A program made the position numbers and the translations under genes. A stretch of 64,000 nt of DNA from Heracleum sosnowskyi (lineage: Eukaryota > Streptophyta > Magnoliopsida > Apiales > Apiaceae): the NCBI GenBank assembly GCA_030848705.1, contig CM061236.1:136639970-136703969 (forward strand), written 5' to 3'. Positions 1 to 12,960 of this stretch are shown here, piece by piece (position 1 is the first letter of the stretch; each line of letters starts with the position of its first letter). The notes under the pieces are model-generated. The model worked only from the letters and a program-made list of their open reading frames with translations, was not told where the DNA came from and did no database searches.

Positions 1-158
1 TTTTTTTAATGGGAAATGTCATTGTAGTGTATAAGTATAGATTTCTCTTTGATGCTAAAAAAAGATTGTAATGATATAATAATATGTCGAAAACCATTAG
101 CTTATGTTTTGTATATCACTTTTACTATGCCCGATTATTGTATGAAGTTTGAGTGAAT

Positions 159-558
159 GAGGGGCTGACAGAGACCTTTGGCTTTCTTTGTCCATCGCGT
201 ATTTCATCAGCCATTGTGAGTAAAGATGTGAAGATGGTTCAAATGGATAGAGAAAAATGGTATAAGTATATTTTGAATGCATTACGTGATGATAATGCAT
301 CAGATGGAAAACTCTACTTGGCACCATGTAATATCGGGTAAATTAAGTGTTTATACATGTTATTTTCACTTCGTGTGTGTGAGAGTCCAAGATATTTTTT
401 TTATTTAGGTTGTTTTACAACTAATTTGCTTAATTTATCATGTAAGCGACAGTAGATATTATGCTTGATCAATCCATATGAATCCACTGTGTACTATTTG
501 GATCCCTTGAGTGGCCAAGGTCGTGAAATTGAACAAGATCTATGCAATGTTGTTGAGA
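159..558 (+). pseudogene. Ulp1/C48 cysteine-protease-like fragment, transposon type, decayed
   Basis: Two exon-like blocks resemble the C-terminal protease domain found in plant transposon-borne Ulp1-like (C48) proteins. The first (about 159-338) encodes FLCPSRISSAIV, EKWYKYILNAL and DGKLYLAPCNIG and ends at a GTAAAT donor. The second (about 465-558) encodes LINPYESTVYYLDPLSG followed by GREIEQDLCNVVET and ends at GTAAGT. The His-Trp motif expected just before the second block is lost: the Trp position reads TAG right after a CAG acceptor. No start codon and no downstream catalytic Cys block is seen. I read it as a dead remnant of a transposon protein rather than a host deSUMOylase. Family assignment is from motif memory. 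Confidence 0.5.
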
Positions 559-2395
559 CGTAAGTGTTTGTTGTTTCAAACCATTGATGTTATCATGCTA
601 TTTTATTTACATATAAAATATTTGATGTTGCCATGTTTTGGTTGACACAACCTAGGCTGTTTTGTGCGGTTCATTGGGTAACAAATTTGTGATCATTGAT
701 AATTTAATTATATTATAATAACCTTCTTTTGGGTTTGAAATTAGGTAGAAGCTTAAATTATAATAATGGAAGTACTACAAAAGCATACTCAATGATAATA
801 GATTTGGCTTTTACCAACTCTGGTTTCTGACGGGATAACAATATCTACCAAGACACCAAAGACATCAATGCATGAAGTTAATTTTAAATGAAGGCCTAGC
901 AAGACCTATAGTGTTCCAAGCTAATGCTGAAGTCGACATAAATCTAGGTACAAGTGGCGTTCTCAGAAGCGGTTGGCTTCCTAATTAATAATGACTACTA
1001 TTTCAACCCTCTTTTTCATGTGTCAGAAAAGAACAAGTGGATGTTCTCGCATTTCCATGAACAAAAATCATCATCCCTAACCAGCCTTTCTTTTGTTCTT
1101 CCAAAAAATCCGGTGTCATTATGATTTTTAAGTGTTGAAGTTGTCAGCAGATATGCAGTTTATTGTGTGACCCTTTTCCCCCCTCATTAACAGACGAGGA
1201 ACAATTAGTATTGATGAATGAAAATGGGTTTGTAATAGTTTTTGACACACACGTTGATTAGTTATTAGTTTATTGAAATTTTGATGAAAATGGATGTAAA
1301 TAGATGATTTAGTTTATAAAACAAATCATATCATATCAACATTTAGACACATATTTGTAAAATTATATTTAATAAAATATTTCTTTTTTCAAAATATATA
1401 TTAACATGATCTGTTTGTACGAATATATCATGTCGCGTGCTAACAAAAAATATATGTTCCCTATAATTCAAGTCAAACAGTGTTATTACCGGTAAATGAA
1501 AAACAATACATGATACTAATAATATAATTACGTTTGACATATCTTCAAAAAAATTTGTCACATCCATTAATAGTATAGATTAACAGTAACGATCAAATAC
1601 TAAAAGACAAATAATATATGCTACACTTAATTATGTGTTGAATTATTATTCACTTATATCTCGGTTCTCTAGTTTATCATAGTTTGTTTTAGATCGTTTG
1701 TGTATATTAAATATATGTTTTCAAAATATGATAGTTACTAATAATTATTAAGATAAAAAAAATGTATATGACAAATATAAAATATTGTAAGATTATATAG
1801 GGCCATTAAACATTTTATTATGTAATATTGTAAAAAATATTATTCTTATTATGTATATAATTTTTAATATGCTGAAAATTTAAGATAATCAACTAACCAA
1901 ATGTATTTAAATTTGTATTAACAATATTATATAATATAGACCAATAAATGTGAAACTTTATCGTACATAAAATTTTCAAATAAGTATTTACAAATCAAAA
2001 CATGATAAAAATTAAGTAGCAATTTTATACAAACATTTATTTGATCTATAAATTGATCAAATATTACATCTACTCCCATGATTTTATTAAGATGGGACTT
2101 ACCTGAAATTGTATACATTGCATTCGTTTACACAATCCCAATACTCGAAACTTTATCATTGGATATCCACGACACATTCGACGAAATTAAATGTTAATTT
2201 GCATAACACCTGATATAATACTTTTTCCGAAAACATTTCAAATTGTTCGCATTTCAGTGTTGTTATACACCCACCCACATGCACATATGAATTTTGATAT
2301 ATAAAATATAGAATATGTTAGTGAAGATTAAAGAAACATAGAGATTGTATATGATTTTTGTTAAATATATGAGTGGTGCTAGGTGTCCAAAATTA
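559..2395. other. AT-rich intergenic DNA, no gene seen
   Basis: Stops are dense in all frames and no ORF shows recognisable domains. About 560-1100 may hold more of the decayed protease-bearing transposon, but I cannot align it to anything. The rest is low-complexity A/T sequence. Confidence 0.5.
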
Positions 2396-2557
2396 GGTAC
2401 AAAAAATTGTACCAAAATGATATGTCATGAGCGATGTGGCAATATGTGATGTTTTGATTGGTGTTGCTAGTGTGAATGCAGTGGGGTCTATTCTTATTTA
2501 GTATTGTCATAACGAATCAAAAGCCAACACGTGGCATTTTGGAACCAATTTTGTACC
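2396..2557. mobile_element. Fold-back MITE with imperfect terminal inverted repeats
   Basis: The left end GGTACAAAAAATTGTACC with downstream AAAATG is matched in inverse by the right end, whose reverse complement reads GGTACAAAATTGGTTCC then AAAATG. The body is about 160 bp and non-coding. I could not fix the target-site duplication, so the superfamily is left open. Confidence 0.45.
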
Positions 2558-4066
2558 CCTGACATTTTCCTAAATATATTGTAAATGATGAATAAAAGAG
2601 ATGGGAGAGATGGGTGAGTGTGGGGTGTTAGTGTTGAGTCAGAGATCATTGGCTGTGAATTGTGATGTAATTCGGTATGTGTCGGTTACTGTATCATGAT
2701 TGTGTTAAATGTGTGTGTGTTTGGTGTGTTGTTGCAGTGTGAGTAGCAGATTGATGTGTTATCTGTTAATTTTTTTTTATAAAAGACATTTAATAGATTG
2801 ACGTGTTATCTGTTAAATTTTTTTATAACGAAAGAGCGACTCATTGAAAGGAAACATCTTTACAGGGAGGGCGGTTCATTAGAAGCAGCGTGTTATATGC
2901 TAGAATTAATTATTGAAAATATGTTATATATTTTAAAATATTGGTTGGAATTTTAGATTTTTAAAAATATAAATGGTAATCAATATAATAAAATTCAACA
3001 TAAAATTAAAAAATTAAAAAATTATCCTTTTCTATATTTATTCAGCATTTACGTGAATGATCAATACGACACGAACAATCTAAAAAAACCTTATGTTCGA
3101 AATATCATAATTTATTTCATTTAAAAATAATTTTGTAGAATATTTCTAAAAAAATTAGAGAAATTATTAAAAGGCAGCTGTGAAGCGCGGTTTTATAAAC
3201 TAAGTATATATATAAAGATATTGATGATTTGAGAAAATATGTAATTACATTATTCTGGATTCTGCCACTCAGTCCATTTCTTAACTAATAATTTTTTTTG
3301 TAGAATATAAATTATTAATTTTAATAGGTCTCTCTAATTTACGCATATTTGATTTTAGAAATTAATATTTTACATGAATAAAAGAGTGGATATCATTGCA
3401 TAGAATAGGTAATTTTTACGATATTAATGGCCCTATGTATTCATCGAAATGACAATGAAATTTCACATAAATTAATATCCAACTTATATTTATAGTACTT
3501 TAAACCATATTATAATTGAAACAAGAGTAAATTGTAAAGTGATGGCTAAATTTTACTTGCTTTAGCATTTTGGTAGTTCAAGTTTTAAATTTATAATTTG
3601 GTGATCGAATATTAATTATTTTATAAAAATGTGGTTAAGGGTCACTTTTTTAAGAATTTTTTTTTCAAAAAAAACCATGTATGACCGCTATATTGAAAAT
3701 TTAAAACTCAACCACCAGAATATTAAATGAGGTTAAGTTGAGCCACAAGTCTGTAACTTACCCTTGAAACATTATAATGATTATATTTATACACTTGCAT
3801 TGTTTAAACAAAATTTTAAAAAAATGATGTATAAAAGTAACAATTAATTTGACATATGTGGGGGTTGCATTTCCATAACTTCATATAAATTAATCAAGAA
3901 TACAAGTGATTTAGTTCTCGGATAATCAGCAACTGGGATCACCCTCACAGCAATTACACAACTGCCTTAATTTTATGTTGCCTTTATCTAACAACATGTA
4001 GCTTTCTCATGAATGATCCACCAAGATTCCAAGAAGAATCTAACACATTAGCAATTCCTTGAGCTT
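2558..4066. other. AT-rich intergenic DNA downstream of CRR1
   Basis: No coding domains, RNA genes or clear repeat ends are visible. There are runs of TG repeats near 2700 and long A/T tracts. It contains the 3' flank of the minus-strand CRR1 gene, with no polyadenylation signal I would commit to. Confidence 0.4.
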
Positions 4067-6502
4067 TTACAAGAATTTCTCCAGGCCATACACCAAATTC
4101 TGCAACATCAAAAAAGAAACGTTTTGTAAAAAGTATGGGATTGCACAAAATCTTGAAGCAACAAATACATAGTAAATCTTGATTTTCAGCTACCTTAAGC
4201 CGTACAACTTTTCTGATAGCAAGGATTAGCCCCGGCATAAGACTCTGCACATCTGTCACGTCGTGTTTAAGGGTGTAAACCTGCAACCAACATATTGTAA
4301 ACATGATTTTTAGATTGTAAGAAACCATGTTTGATTATGTTGGGGTAAAGAACAGAGCATATGGACTTAACAAATGCACCTCTCCTGGTCTGGAGAAATA
4401 TAGCGTGGTGCTAGATGGGAGCCCCGGCAGAACCAGGCTGTGGACTCGGACGCCATCTTCTCCTATAACTTGACCCCTTGCCTTGAATGTGAAACCATTT
4501 CATCAGTATTACTTCGTAATGTTCTGAATTATAGTTTTTCTTAATACTAGCTGTATGCTTCTTTGGATGTTCTCCATTAAAGATATATTAATATATAGTA
4601 TACTGTGATCTTCCTTTGTCAAAGTAATGTTATTAACAGGTAATGCAATTGACATCATCAATCCTGTTTCTTGTTGTGTTAAAAATGATTTGCATTTTAG
4701 GCTTACTGATATATACAAACTTAAAAATGATTTGCATTTTAGGCTTACTGAGTTGTCTGTTGATATATCATCTCTATTATAAATCTGACCAAGTCCGGAA
4801 AGGTTGTTAGCAATCTGTACTGCTTCCTGTGATGGAAAATCCTGCCACAACACATAATATTAGTCTAATGATACTTGCAAGGTAGTGCCTTGGCTGTACT
4901 TCTTGCTTTCATGTTTAATATTCATGCACATAATTGCTAGCCTTCTTGTTGTAATTGCTAGCCTTCTTGTTGTAAACAAAGTTCATTTTCTTTTAAACAA
5001 AGATCATTATATCTCCGTGCTGAAATAACTTGATAAAATGTTTTCCGTTTTAATTTCTGGCCCTTCTCTGAATCTGTTGTGACTAGAACCATCTAGGACT
5101 ATCCTACCAAGTTTTTGTATGATACCAGTAATTGATATGACTGTTTCAAGAATAATATGACCAAGTTTTAATATGAACCTCTATGCGTATGACCTTAGTC
5201 TGTTGAACATATACAACAACTAGTTTAAAAATAAGACTACACAAGTTTGTCTCTACAAAGTGATGCATAGATCCTCAGTTAAAAATCAACAATCTAAGTC
5301 TCAAAAACTAGGTCGTTTGTATTGTCTTACCCCTGGATTTGATCTTGACTCAACTATCTCCACATTTTTGTAATGAAAGGATGCTTGAATTGCTGCTTGT
5401 TGGAGTAAAATAGATCCTATAGACAGAGTTGGCGCAACCAGACAACCCTGAGAATTTTTTTGAAAAGGTCATAAATTTTACAGCACATTACTTGCTCTTA
5501 AAAGGACTGCAGTCTCAGAACTCAAAATTTAATTGTTAGCTTATATAGAAGTTTTAGGATTTTCATAAAGAATTGGATGAAAATAACAAGGAAGACAAAT
5601 TCAACGTCTCACCCTGTGCTCACCATGCTGGCCTTCTCACAAAATGCAGACAATGCCATAACTGTATCTTGTTTAATGCGAGGGACATAGACCACACTGT
5701 TCATGCCAAATGCTGTTGCCTGTTGGTAGAGGAAAACAAGAAGCTAACTAGTTCATTATAAAGACTTGAGCAATACTGAGTAAAATTCTCAGTTCCCTAA
5801 TTGTTTCTTAAACGTTTATATGTTCACCGGATATATGATTCAAGAATACTGACCTGCTTCACATTGTCATAAACTTTGGAAGGGTCAGTGAAATCAACGA
5901 CAACTGCAGTTGCTTTCAACTACAAAATATTTAATTGTTAGCTCATAAATTTAAAGCTAATAAATGGGACAACAACAGGTTGTAATGTTATTGATACCTG
6001 AGATATAGAGCCGAGTATCATGGTAAGATCATTAATAATTGGTATCTCCAGAGCTTCTTCCATGTCGCATACCTTGTATTAAGAAATAAAGACATTGTGA
6101 AGAATAATAGTGGTAAGAGTGAGAGAGGGGCAGAGGGAGTTAAGGAAAAACCTTCCCAATGTCTTGTCCTACAAGGTGAGAATCCACTGCTCCAGCTACC
6201 TCCATTCCTCTAGCCTTAGTCACTGCAATTACAGCTGCCCTTCCAATCTCCTTGGCTGCTCCATTAATAACTACCTCTACTCCATAACAGAGAATTAACC
6301 AAATTCTTAGCTCTTGATTAATATATGCAATGCATATACTAATATACTTGTGGACTAGTTTAAGTAATGAAAATAGTAATTATGTTTTTACCTTGATATT
6401 GCTTCCAGAGGACTGCATTGCACATGAGATAACAGGCCTGGAATTCGCATTTCGAAAACTCTTGTAGATTATGAAATGGCTTTGGCAACTTAGGGCTACC
6501 AT
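4067..6502 (-). CDS. CRR1: CRR1-like dihydrodipicolinate reductase-like protein, chloroplastic (10 exons, intact)
   Basis: Ten exons join in frame to 300 codons plus stop: 6392-6502, 6152-6274, 5998-6072, 5854-5919, 5624-5719, 5331-5447, 4749-4841, 4380-4481, 4194-4280, 4067-4099. Every junction is phase 0 with GT-AG ends. The first ~30 residues (MVALSCQSHF start, rich in Ser/Arg, few acidic) look like a chloroplast transit peptide. The body has the DapB fold: VVINGAAKEIGRA nucleotide-binding start, VVVDFTDPSKVYDNVKQ, VYVPRIKQD, then the C-terminal domain ending NLVYGLEKFL. Length and sequence fit CRR1, which in Arabidopsis is needed to assemble the chloroplast NDH complex and is not thought to act in lysine synthesis. 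The start was chosen because the alternative frame of exon 1 cannot join exon 2. The exon-7 donor is duplicated in the following intron. Confidence 0.93.
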
Positions 6503-6570
6503 GGTTGTTTAAAAGCTTATCAGTTATTTTATCACCCTGCACCCTCTGTAGGATTTAGCTCTTGTAGATA

Positions 6571-6578
6571 GCTTTATA
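6571..6578 (-). promoter_or_regulatory. Possible TATA box of CRR1
   Basis: TATAAAGC on the minus strand lies about 69 nt upstream of the CRR1 start codon, a normal plant core-promoter distance. There is no other support. Confidence 0.35.
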
Positions 6579-7364
6579 TTTTAGACCACATGTCTGTTGA
6601 ACACAATACTCGGTCTTCATCAGCACTGGATCTCAACTCCTCTGGGCCGTAGTAGAAAAAAAAACCAAAAATTAGCAGGCCACCACTAAAAAAAGCCCAA
6701 AGCAGACACCTTGGCAGTTTGGGTTTGGGACTACAAACTTAAGATATTTGTTGGAAATAAAATTGCAAAGACATTTCTTTAAATATTACTAAAAAAGTGA
6801 ACTAGGACAAACTAATGTGCAATGTGCTTCGACTAGGTCAATCATTGTACAAAATATAATCCCTAGCCCTAGGTTGCGCTCTAACTTTGATGGGGGGGTC
6901 ACAAATTGGACCACAGTAATCAACTAGGCCTGGGGGTGCGCGTAAAATTGCTAGCAATGGAACGACAATCTAGAGCTTTATGTTGCAAAATTCCCTTCCA
7001 TCCATCCTGCTTCTCTAGTCTTTTTAGAAAAAAATTAAGCATATTAAAAAAGTTTGTTGAATAGTGGTATTTTTCAAATTTACCGTTAGTTATTGTAATA
7101 TTTATTTACAAGTCGAGTAGAGTTATATTGAAAATAATAAAAATAAGGGGGTTAATTCCAAAATTTCCTAATAAATTTGCACTCAACAAATAAATTTCAG
7201 TAAGTCACATTGACTTGCCCTCTCTTTCTTCGTTTCTTTTTTCTTTCTTAATCTCTCTCTCGGTCTCATCCAAATGTTAACAAATAAAAGAAAAAAATAA
7301 ATAATATATATTAGTTATTCCTGAAGAAAATTCGCTCCCGCGCGCTCTAATTTGTAACTCCATC
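6579..7364. other. Upstream flank of CRR1, no gene seen
   Basis: Non-coding. Pyrimidine-rich stretches near 7220-7270 and A/T-rich DNA up to the hAT-type MITE. It would hold the CRR1 promoter. Confidence 0.4.
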
Positions 7365-7940
7365 TAGGGCTGTCAATGGATCAGAGATCCGACCCGATCC
7401 GATCCGTAGCTAAATTAACGGGTATGGATCCTGTCAAAAAAAATCTGATCCGTTAATGATCCGATCCGATAAGGGCCCGATCCGATAACAAGCGGATATG
7501 GATTTAGTATGATCCGATCCGATAAGGATCTGATCCGAATATATTATATTTATTTTATATATTAATATTATATATTATTAATATTATATATTATTAAATG
7601 TAAAACATATATAATATTTTATATTTTATATAAATAATATTATTTTGAAATTTAAATTTGAATTTGTCAATGTATATATCATAATTTATTTTAATTTCGT
7701 AAAAAAATTTAAAAAAAAATTATTTTTTGAATAAAAAAAATGAACAAAATCATTCTTTTTTAATATATTAAACGGGTCGGATCTCCGATCCGATAACCCG
7801 AAATCCGAACGGATCGGGTATGGATCAACCTAAAAAATATCCAACTCCTGATCCGATCCGATCCGAACCCAAAAAATCTTAACGGATTCGGATATAGATT
7901 TAGGGTAATCCGATCCGAATCCGACCCGTTGACAGACCTG
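7365..7940. mobile_element. hAT-type MITE rich in GATCCG motifs
   Basis: The left end TAGGGCTGTCAATGG is matched by the reverse complement of the right end CAGGTCTGTCAACGG. The flanks ACTCCATC and CCTCCATC form a 7-of-8 target-site duplication. End sequence and 8-bp duplication are typical of hAT elements. Both arms carry dense GATCCGATCCG repeats that could fold the arms together, and the ~250-bp centre is nearly pure A/T. No transposase is encoded. Confidence 0.75.
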
Positions 7941-9639
7941 CCTCCATCCCCAGCAAACTAGGAGGAGCTGAACATGAGTAAGGAATTAAAAAAAATCTGT
8001 GCGTAAATATTTATTTAATAATTGATAATTAAAATCACTAAATAAAATGATAGTGAAATGCAAAGGCTTGAATCACCTGTGATTCCAAAAGAAAGAAACT
8101 ACAGGGAGGAAAAAACGAAATACTAGTACTAATAGGTTGTAGAGTCTTTATCGGCCTACGTGTTCGCAGAATCTCAATAATCCTTACTAAAAGCCAAGAT
8201 ATCCAGGTCGTGTAACTTCTAATTTACCACTCATATCTCGCCACGTGTCAAGCTTGTTTTTTTTCCCCTTAATTCATCCCTACTTCGCCAGACTGTCGGT
8301 GGCATTTCGGAATATTTATTTCCCCTATTATGGTACGGGAACGTAGGCTTTTTCTTCAAAGAATAAAACGGTACGTTGGTCTCCTTTACCATAGAGTGTC
8401 AAAACTTTAACCCATGTGTTAATTTAATCTAATTATTTATTTGAAATATTTGGTTTCCGTCCTGTACAAGTCATTTCATGATCTACGGTAGTTCTTCAAA
8501 TTCTACTTGCTCAGTTACTCCGATCGCACATTCTGAAATTACCATCCGAACGTGCATGTATCTAAACACTAAATTTTAGGATATTGTAACGTCAAAGTTT
8601 GATAAACGGTCAAATCCAATATTAGGTCTAATTATTTTAGCTTATGGTGTTGGGGCCCCGTCGGGTACTAGTAAAAGTCTAGTATAAGACATGAATAGTG
8701 GTTAACGAGTGACCGGCTGACGGGAGTCTTCACCGGCTTTTAACAGTCGCCTGTCTCGACACAATGTACCCTGAATATTTCGCATAGGGTAGGATTGATA
8801 AAATGTAGTAGTAAACTATATACTTTTATTTTATTTTTTTTGAAATGAAACTATATACTTTTATTCTTTTAAAGTAAGGACATAATTTTTGTGAAAATTC
8901 ACGGCCTAGCGCGAGATAAAATAAAGAGTAGTAAATGTGTATGAGAATGTCAGGGAATCAAATAATATTTTTAAAATAATATGACTAATTTGAGATAAAA
9001 AATTTGATTGGTGGAATTTATATGAATACAAACGGGATTCATCTCATTAGTTATTTTACCAACCACTTACAAGATTCATCTCATTAGTTATTTTACCGAC
9101 CAGTTACAAGAAAACACGTAGTATTTGATGATTTTTTTTGAAAAAAAATTGTTTAATTCACTAGCATTTTTTAATGTGTATATGTGCGAGACATAGAAAC
9201 TGAAAATAACAAAATAGGAGTAACAAATTTTAAACCAGTATAAAAATTAAGCAGCAACAGTGATGAAACATAAATTTGAGCACAAAACTTGCAAAGTGGA
9301 CAGTTTAATGTGCGTGTCTGGGTATCACAAAAAAGTTGACTTATATCTTAAAATGAGTAAGTGTTTTATAAGTGATAAGTTGATGGATTATTATAAGTTA
9401 TACGGGTGTTTGGATAAATTTATTTATAAGTTAGTTAAGAGTTTGCTAAATTAAATTTGAAAAAATAATTATTAAATACAATGATTTCAACACTTGCATT
9501 TTAAATTAAAAATATATTTAAAAACACAAAGGTAAAAATATAAAGTATTAAAAAAATAAAGAAATCAAAGATTAAGTTGATAAGTACTTAAGTAAAATGT
9601 TGGTGATTTTTAACATTCAACTTATTAATTTATAAGTTA
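7941..9639. other. Intergenic DNA with a short tandem duplication, no gene seen
   Basis: No coding domains found. A 37-bp direct tandem duplication lies at 9036-9072 and 9073-9109 with few differences. A second small duplication around the words ACTATATACTTTTATT lies near 8815 and 8845. Confidence 0.4.
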
Positions 9640-9911
9640 CTCCCTATGTCCCTCTCATTTCTTTACATTTTCCTTTTTGGTACGTCCCTCTCATTTCTTT
9701 ACATACCAAAAATAGTTATATTTTATAATATAAAATCCAATCACATTCACTACTTTCCTCCACTGTACCTATTTTATACTCACTTTATACATTAAATATT
9801 GATTGGTCCCACCACTTTACTCATTTTTCTTACTTTTCCTTATTAATTTACACTTTTTCTTAACCTCCGTGTCATCTGCTCAATGTAAAAAATTGAGGTG
9901 AACGGAGGGAG
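9640..9911. mobile_element. Stowaway-like MITE (Tc1/mariner type)
   Basis: Ends are CTCCCTATGTCCCTCTC and, inverted, CTCCCTCCGTTCACCTC, flanked by TA on both sides (9638-9639 and 9912-9913). This is the standard Stowaway signature with TA target duplication. The left arm holds an internal direct repeat of TCCCTCTCATTTCTTTACA. Non-coding, 272 bp. Confidence 0.82.
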
Positions 9912-9913
9912 TA

Positions 9914-10457
9914 TAAGTTATCAAATAAGTTGAGTACACAAACATCACTTATAAGTTCTTATCAACTTATAATACATAAGTTAACTTAGAAAGAAGAAGC
10001 CAAACAGACCCAATACTTGAGTCCATGAGACTTATTGTGATGAGGTAAATGTATTGAGTGATTAATATTTATATATTAATAAATATACACGGAACTAGAT
10101 AAACTCACACAAACACTACGTGATTATTTATATATAATTAATAAATATGTATAGAAATAGATAAACTCACACAAAGGCTACGTGCACACACATCATACAA
10201 CGATGGTAATGTACAAATAAAAGAAATTCAAGTGTAAAAGAAATTTTTAAAGACAATTAAATAATATTTATATATATAACTATGAAAACTTTAAAACAAT
10301 GAAGCTATGTAAATAATGTAAGCTAACATTTTATTTAATCAAAAATTTAAAATTAAAAAAACTTCATAAGGCAAGAAATGTGATTTATCTAATAATTTTT
10401 TTATAAGAAAATCAAAGTTCAATGTAACATAATGATTGTGTCATGAAATTGTTGGCG
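9914..10457. other. AT-rich intergenic DNA, no gene seen
   Basis: Contains a partly repeated segment near 10070-10190 (AACTAGATAAACTCACACAAA and a diverged copy) and otherwise low-complexity sequence. Confidence 0.35.
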
Positions 10458-10462
10458 AGAAT

Positions 10463-10911
10463 GGTTAAAGGATGAATTTGGTGATAACAAATTTTGGGAA
10501 TTGCTCGAATAACGAATTGTAAAAATAGGAGGATTTGGGATTTTGAATGTTTGGGGCTGGACTTGAAAGGTGTCTCGACTTGTTAGATGTGTCGGATCCT
10601 ATTCCAAGATGTCTGCGTACCCTGTATTTATAGGGATCAAGCCAACGCAGTTCTGTTACAGGATTGTGTTTTTAATCCCTGTGATTATTAGGGATGTATT
10701 TGGAATTAGTTGATTTTATCTTTTTAGATTTAGATTGGGATACCTTCCTGATTTGAAGGATATCGTTTAGAGATATTTTCTATAATTAATTGGAGATATT
10801 TCCTCGTTTAAGAGAGAGGAAATATTTAACTTAGGAATTAAGTTAATTATTAATAGATTTATATTGGGAAATTAGGGAGATATTTGAGGCAACCGAAAAT
10901 ATGGCGTAACA
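10463..10911 (-). repeat. 3' LTR of the non-autonomous element
   Basis: Direct repeat of 12961-13405. It carries TATAAATA on the minus strand (10625-10632), the likely LTR promoter box, and ends with GTAACA on the plus strand. Confidence 0.85.
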
Positions 10912-11037
10912 ATTACCCCAGTTCTTCAGTGCAACTTGATGGACTGGAGAACTAAGCGTCCTTTGATCTTCCGAATTTTCCGAGTCAATGAAACAACTAG
11001 GAATAGAAGATTAGTAAATAATATGAAGCACAAAGGT

Positions 11038-11160
11038 ACCCGTAATATGCTTGTAGATGTGAGGGAGACAACATGATGTGCCCGTAATATGCATGTAGAT
11101 GTGAGGGAGACAACATGATATGCCCGTAATATGCCTGTAGATGCGAGTGAGACAACATGC
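11038..11160. repeat. 42-bp tandem array, 3 copies
   Basis: The word CGTAATATGC recurs at 11041, 11083 and 11125, so the period is 42 bp. Read on the minus strand this gives a 14-residue repeat, but there is no sign it is translated. Confidence 0.75.
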
Positions 11161-11370
11161 GAGATGTAAGAAGAGCATATGTACGAGTAGTTTTGTTAGT
11201 GTGAGAGAATGAGCGACTTTGTGTAGATATCGTTGCTCTTCTCATTGTCAAGTTCGATTTTGCGAATCCACTATTCAAGAGATAGAATGAGCAGAATGTA
11301 GTAGCAGTTATAGTGATGTCCTTGTATGTTGAAATAAGGAGAGAATGTATGTGTTGAGAAGGACGCCATC

Positions 11371-11665
11371 TCCATGCGTTTAGTGGACTTATGTTTCCTG
11401 AGGAAGTCGTATTCCTACGCATCTTCAAAGACTCCAGCTCCATGCGTTTAGTGGGCTTACACTTCCTGAGGAAGTCGTATTCCTACACATCTTCTTCCAT
11501 AGAGGAAGGACTCCAAGCTGCTCCATGCGTTTAGTGGAATTACGCTTCCTGAGGAAGTCGTATTCCTACGCATCTTCTTCCATAGAGGAAGGACTCCAAG
11601 ATGCTCATTGTGTTTAGTGGACTTACGCTTCTTGAGGAAGTCGTATTCCTACTCATCTTCTTGGT
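11371..11665. repeat. 68-83-bp tandem array, 4 copies
   Basis: Copies of the module GCGTTTAGTGGACTTA...TCCTGAGGAAGTCGTATTCC start near 11371, 11439, 11522 and 11605. The last copy is more diverged. Confidence 0.7.
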
Positions 11666-11714
11666 GAGCTTTCCGGAAGTACGGATAAGCACCCCAGAAG
11701 TACGGGTTTACCAA

Positions 11715-12330
11715 GGTATTCCAAGCAACACCTTGCGCAAAGAAGGGTCTTCAAAAATAATTCCAAGCAACACCTTCATCAAAGAAGGGCCTTCAAAAAT
11801 ATTACAAACAACACCTTCCACAAAGAAGGGCCTTTAAAATAATTCCAAGAAACACCTTCATAAAAAAGGACCTTCAAAAATAATTTCAACAACACCTTCA
11901 TCAAAGAAGGGCCTTAAAAAATATCACATAGAGACAACCACAAAATCTAAGAATGTCCAATGTTTACGAGTAAATATATGATGCACATGATGACATGAAT
12001 GAATGCATGATCTGAAAGATACACATGATGATTAATGAATGCATGATGCGAATGATGCAGGACCTTCAAAACAAGATTACCCCGAAGGGTCTTCAAAAGA
12101 CGATCACCACGTAGGGCCTTCAAACAAAATCACCCTGAAATACCTTCAGAAGACGATTAACCTGTAGGATTTTCAAAAATATTATTATCTTCAAAAGAGG
12201 CTTTTCTAAAACAATTATCCTCCTCGAAAGAGGGTCTTCAAAAATATTATCCTTCCTGGAAGAGGGTCTTCAAAAATATTATCCTCCTTGAAAAGGAGAT
12301 CTTTCGAAAACATTACCCTTCTCAGATAAG
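11715..12330. repeat. Short (~34-bp) interspersed and tandem repeats
   Basis: Repeated units of the type CACCTTCATCAAAGAAGGGCC and CTTCAAAAATATT recur from 11715 to 11930 and, more degenerate, from 12060 to 12330. Each unit contains a small fold-back around AGAAGGGCCTT. Confidence 0.6.
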
Positions 12331-12960
12331 GACCTTCCACACTTGTTTTTGTCCATGCATGAGCTAGTGAAGTAATCAAATCATGTGCTACGAATATAGC
12401 ATCATAATTCTTTAACATCTCCATGATTCAAATTCTGTCCAGGTCTGTTGTTTTACTTTTTTTGACCCTGTAAACGATATTTTCTTGGAAAACACAAAAC
12501 ATGAAAGTTGTAGAAAACGAAAACATCTTTCCGATGATATATGGCTTGTCAGAAACGGACTTATAACGAATCGGGAATCAAATAAAACATCTGCTGATTA
12601 ACTTATCAATATTGAAAAACGGGATCTGATTATGTTTTGTGATTTCGAGAATAGATCGAAACTTAATCTGAGAAAAAACACTAAGAACGAAAGTTGTAGG
12701 TAATCTTAAAAGCTTTCCGGATCATAAAAAATCATCAAAATCTGACATGTATTAAATTTACTATGAATTTAATAAGATAACTTATTTGTACGAACAAAAT
12801 CATAAGAAAACTTATCTTAATTTTAAATAGAACCATGAACCACCGCCTCCACCGTTCAACTTCTCCATTAAAACTGCTCCAGATCCATAATAATCCCATG
12901 CGTATTGTTAGATTGATTGTCCTCCATAATAAAAAATTATCCCCTCCTTCTAGCGCCAAT

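Noticed and set aside
6360..6542. 60-codon frame over CRR1 exon 1 (MQGDKITDK...)
   Set aside because: It is the wrong frame: only the ATG at 6502 joins exon 2 in frame with the conserved protein.
11038..11665. Regularly spaced repeats that could suggest a CRISPR array
   Set aside because: They are contiguous tandem repeats inside a plant LTR element, without unique spacers.
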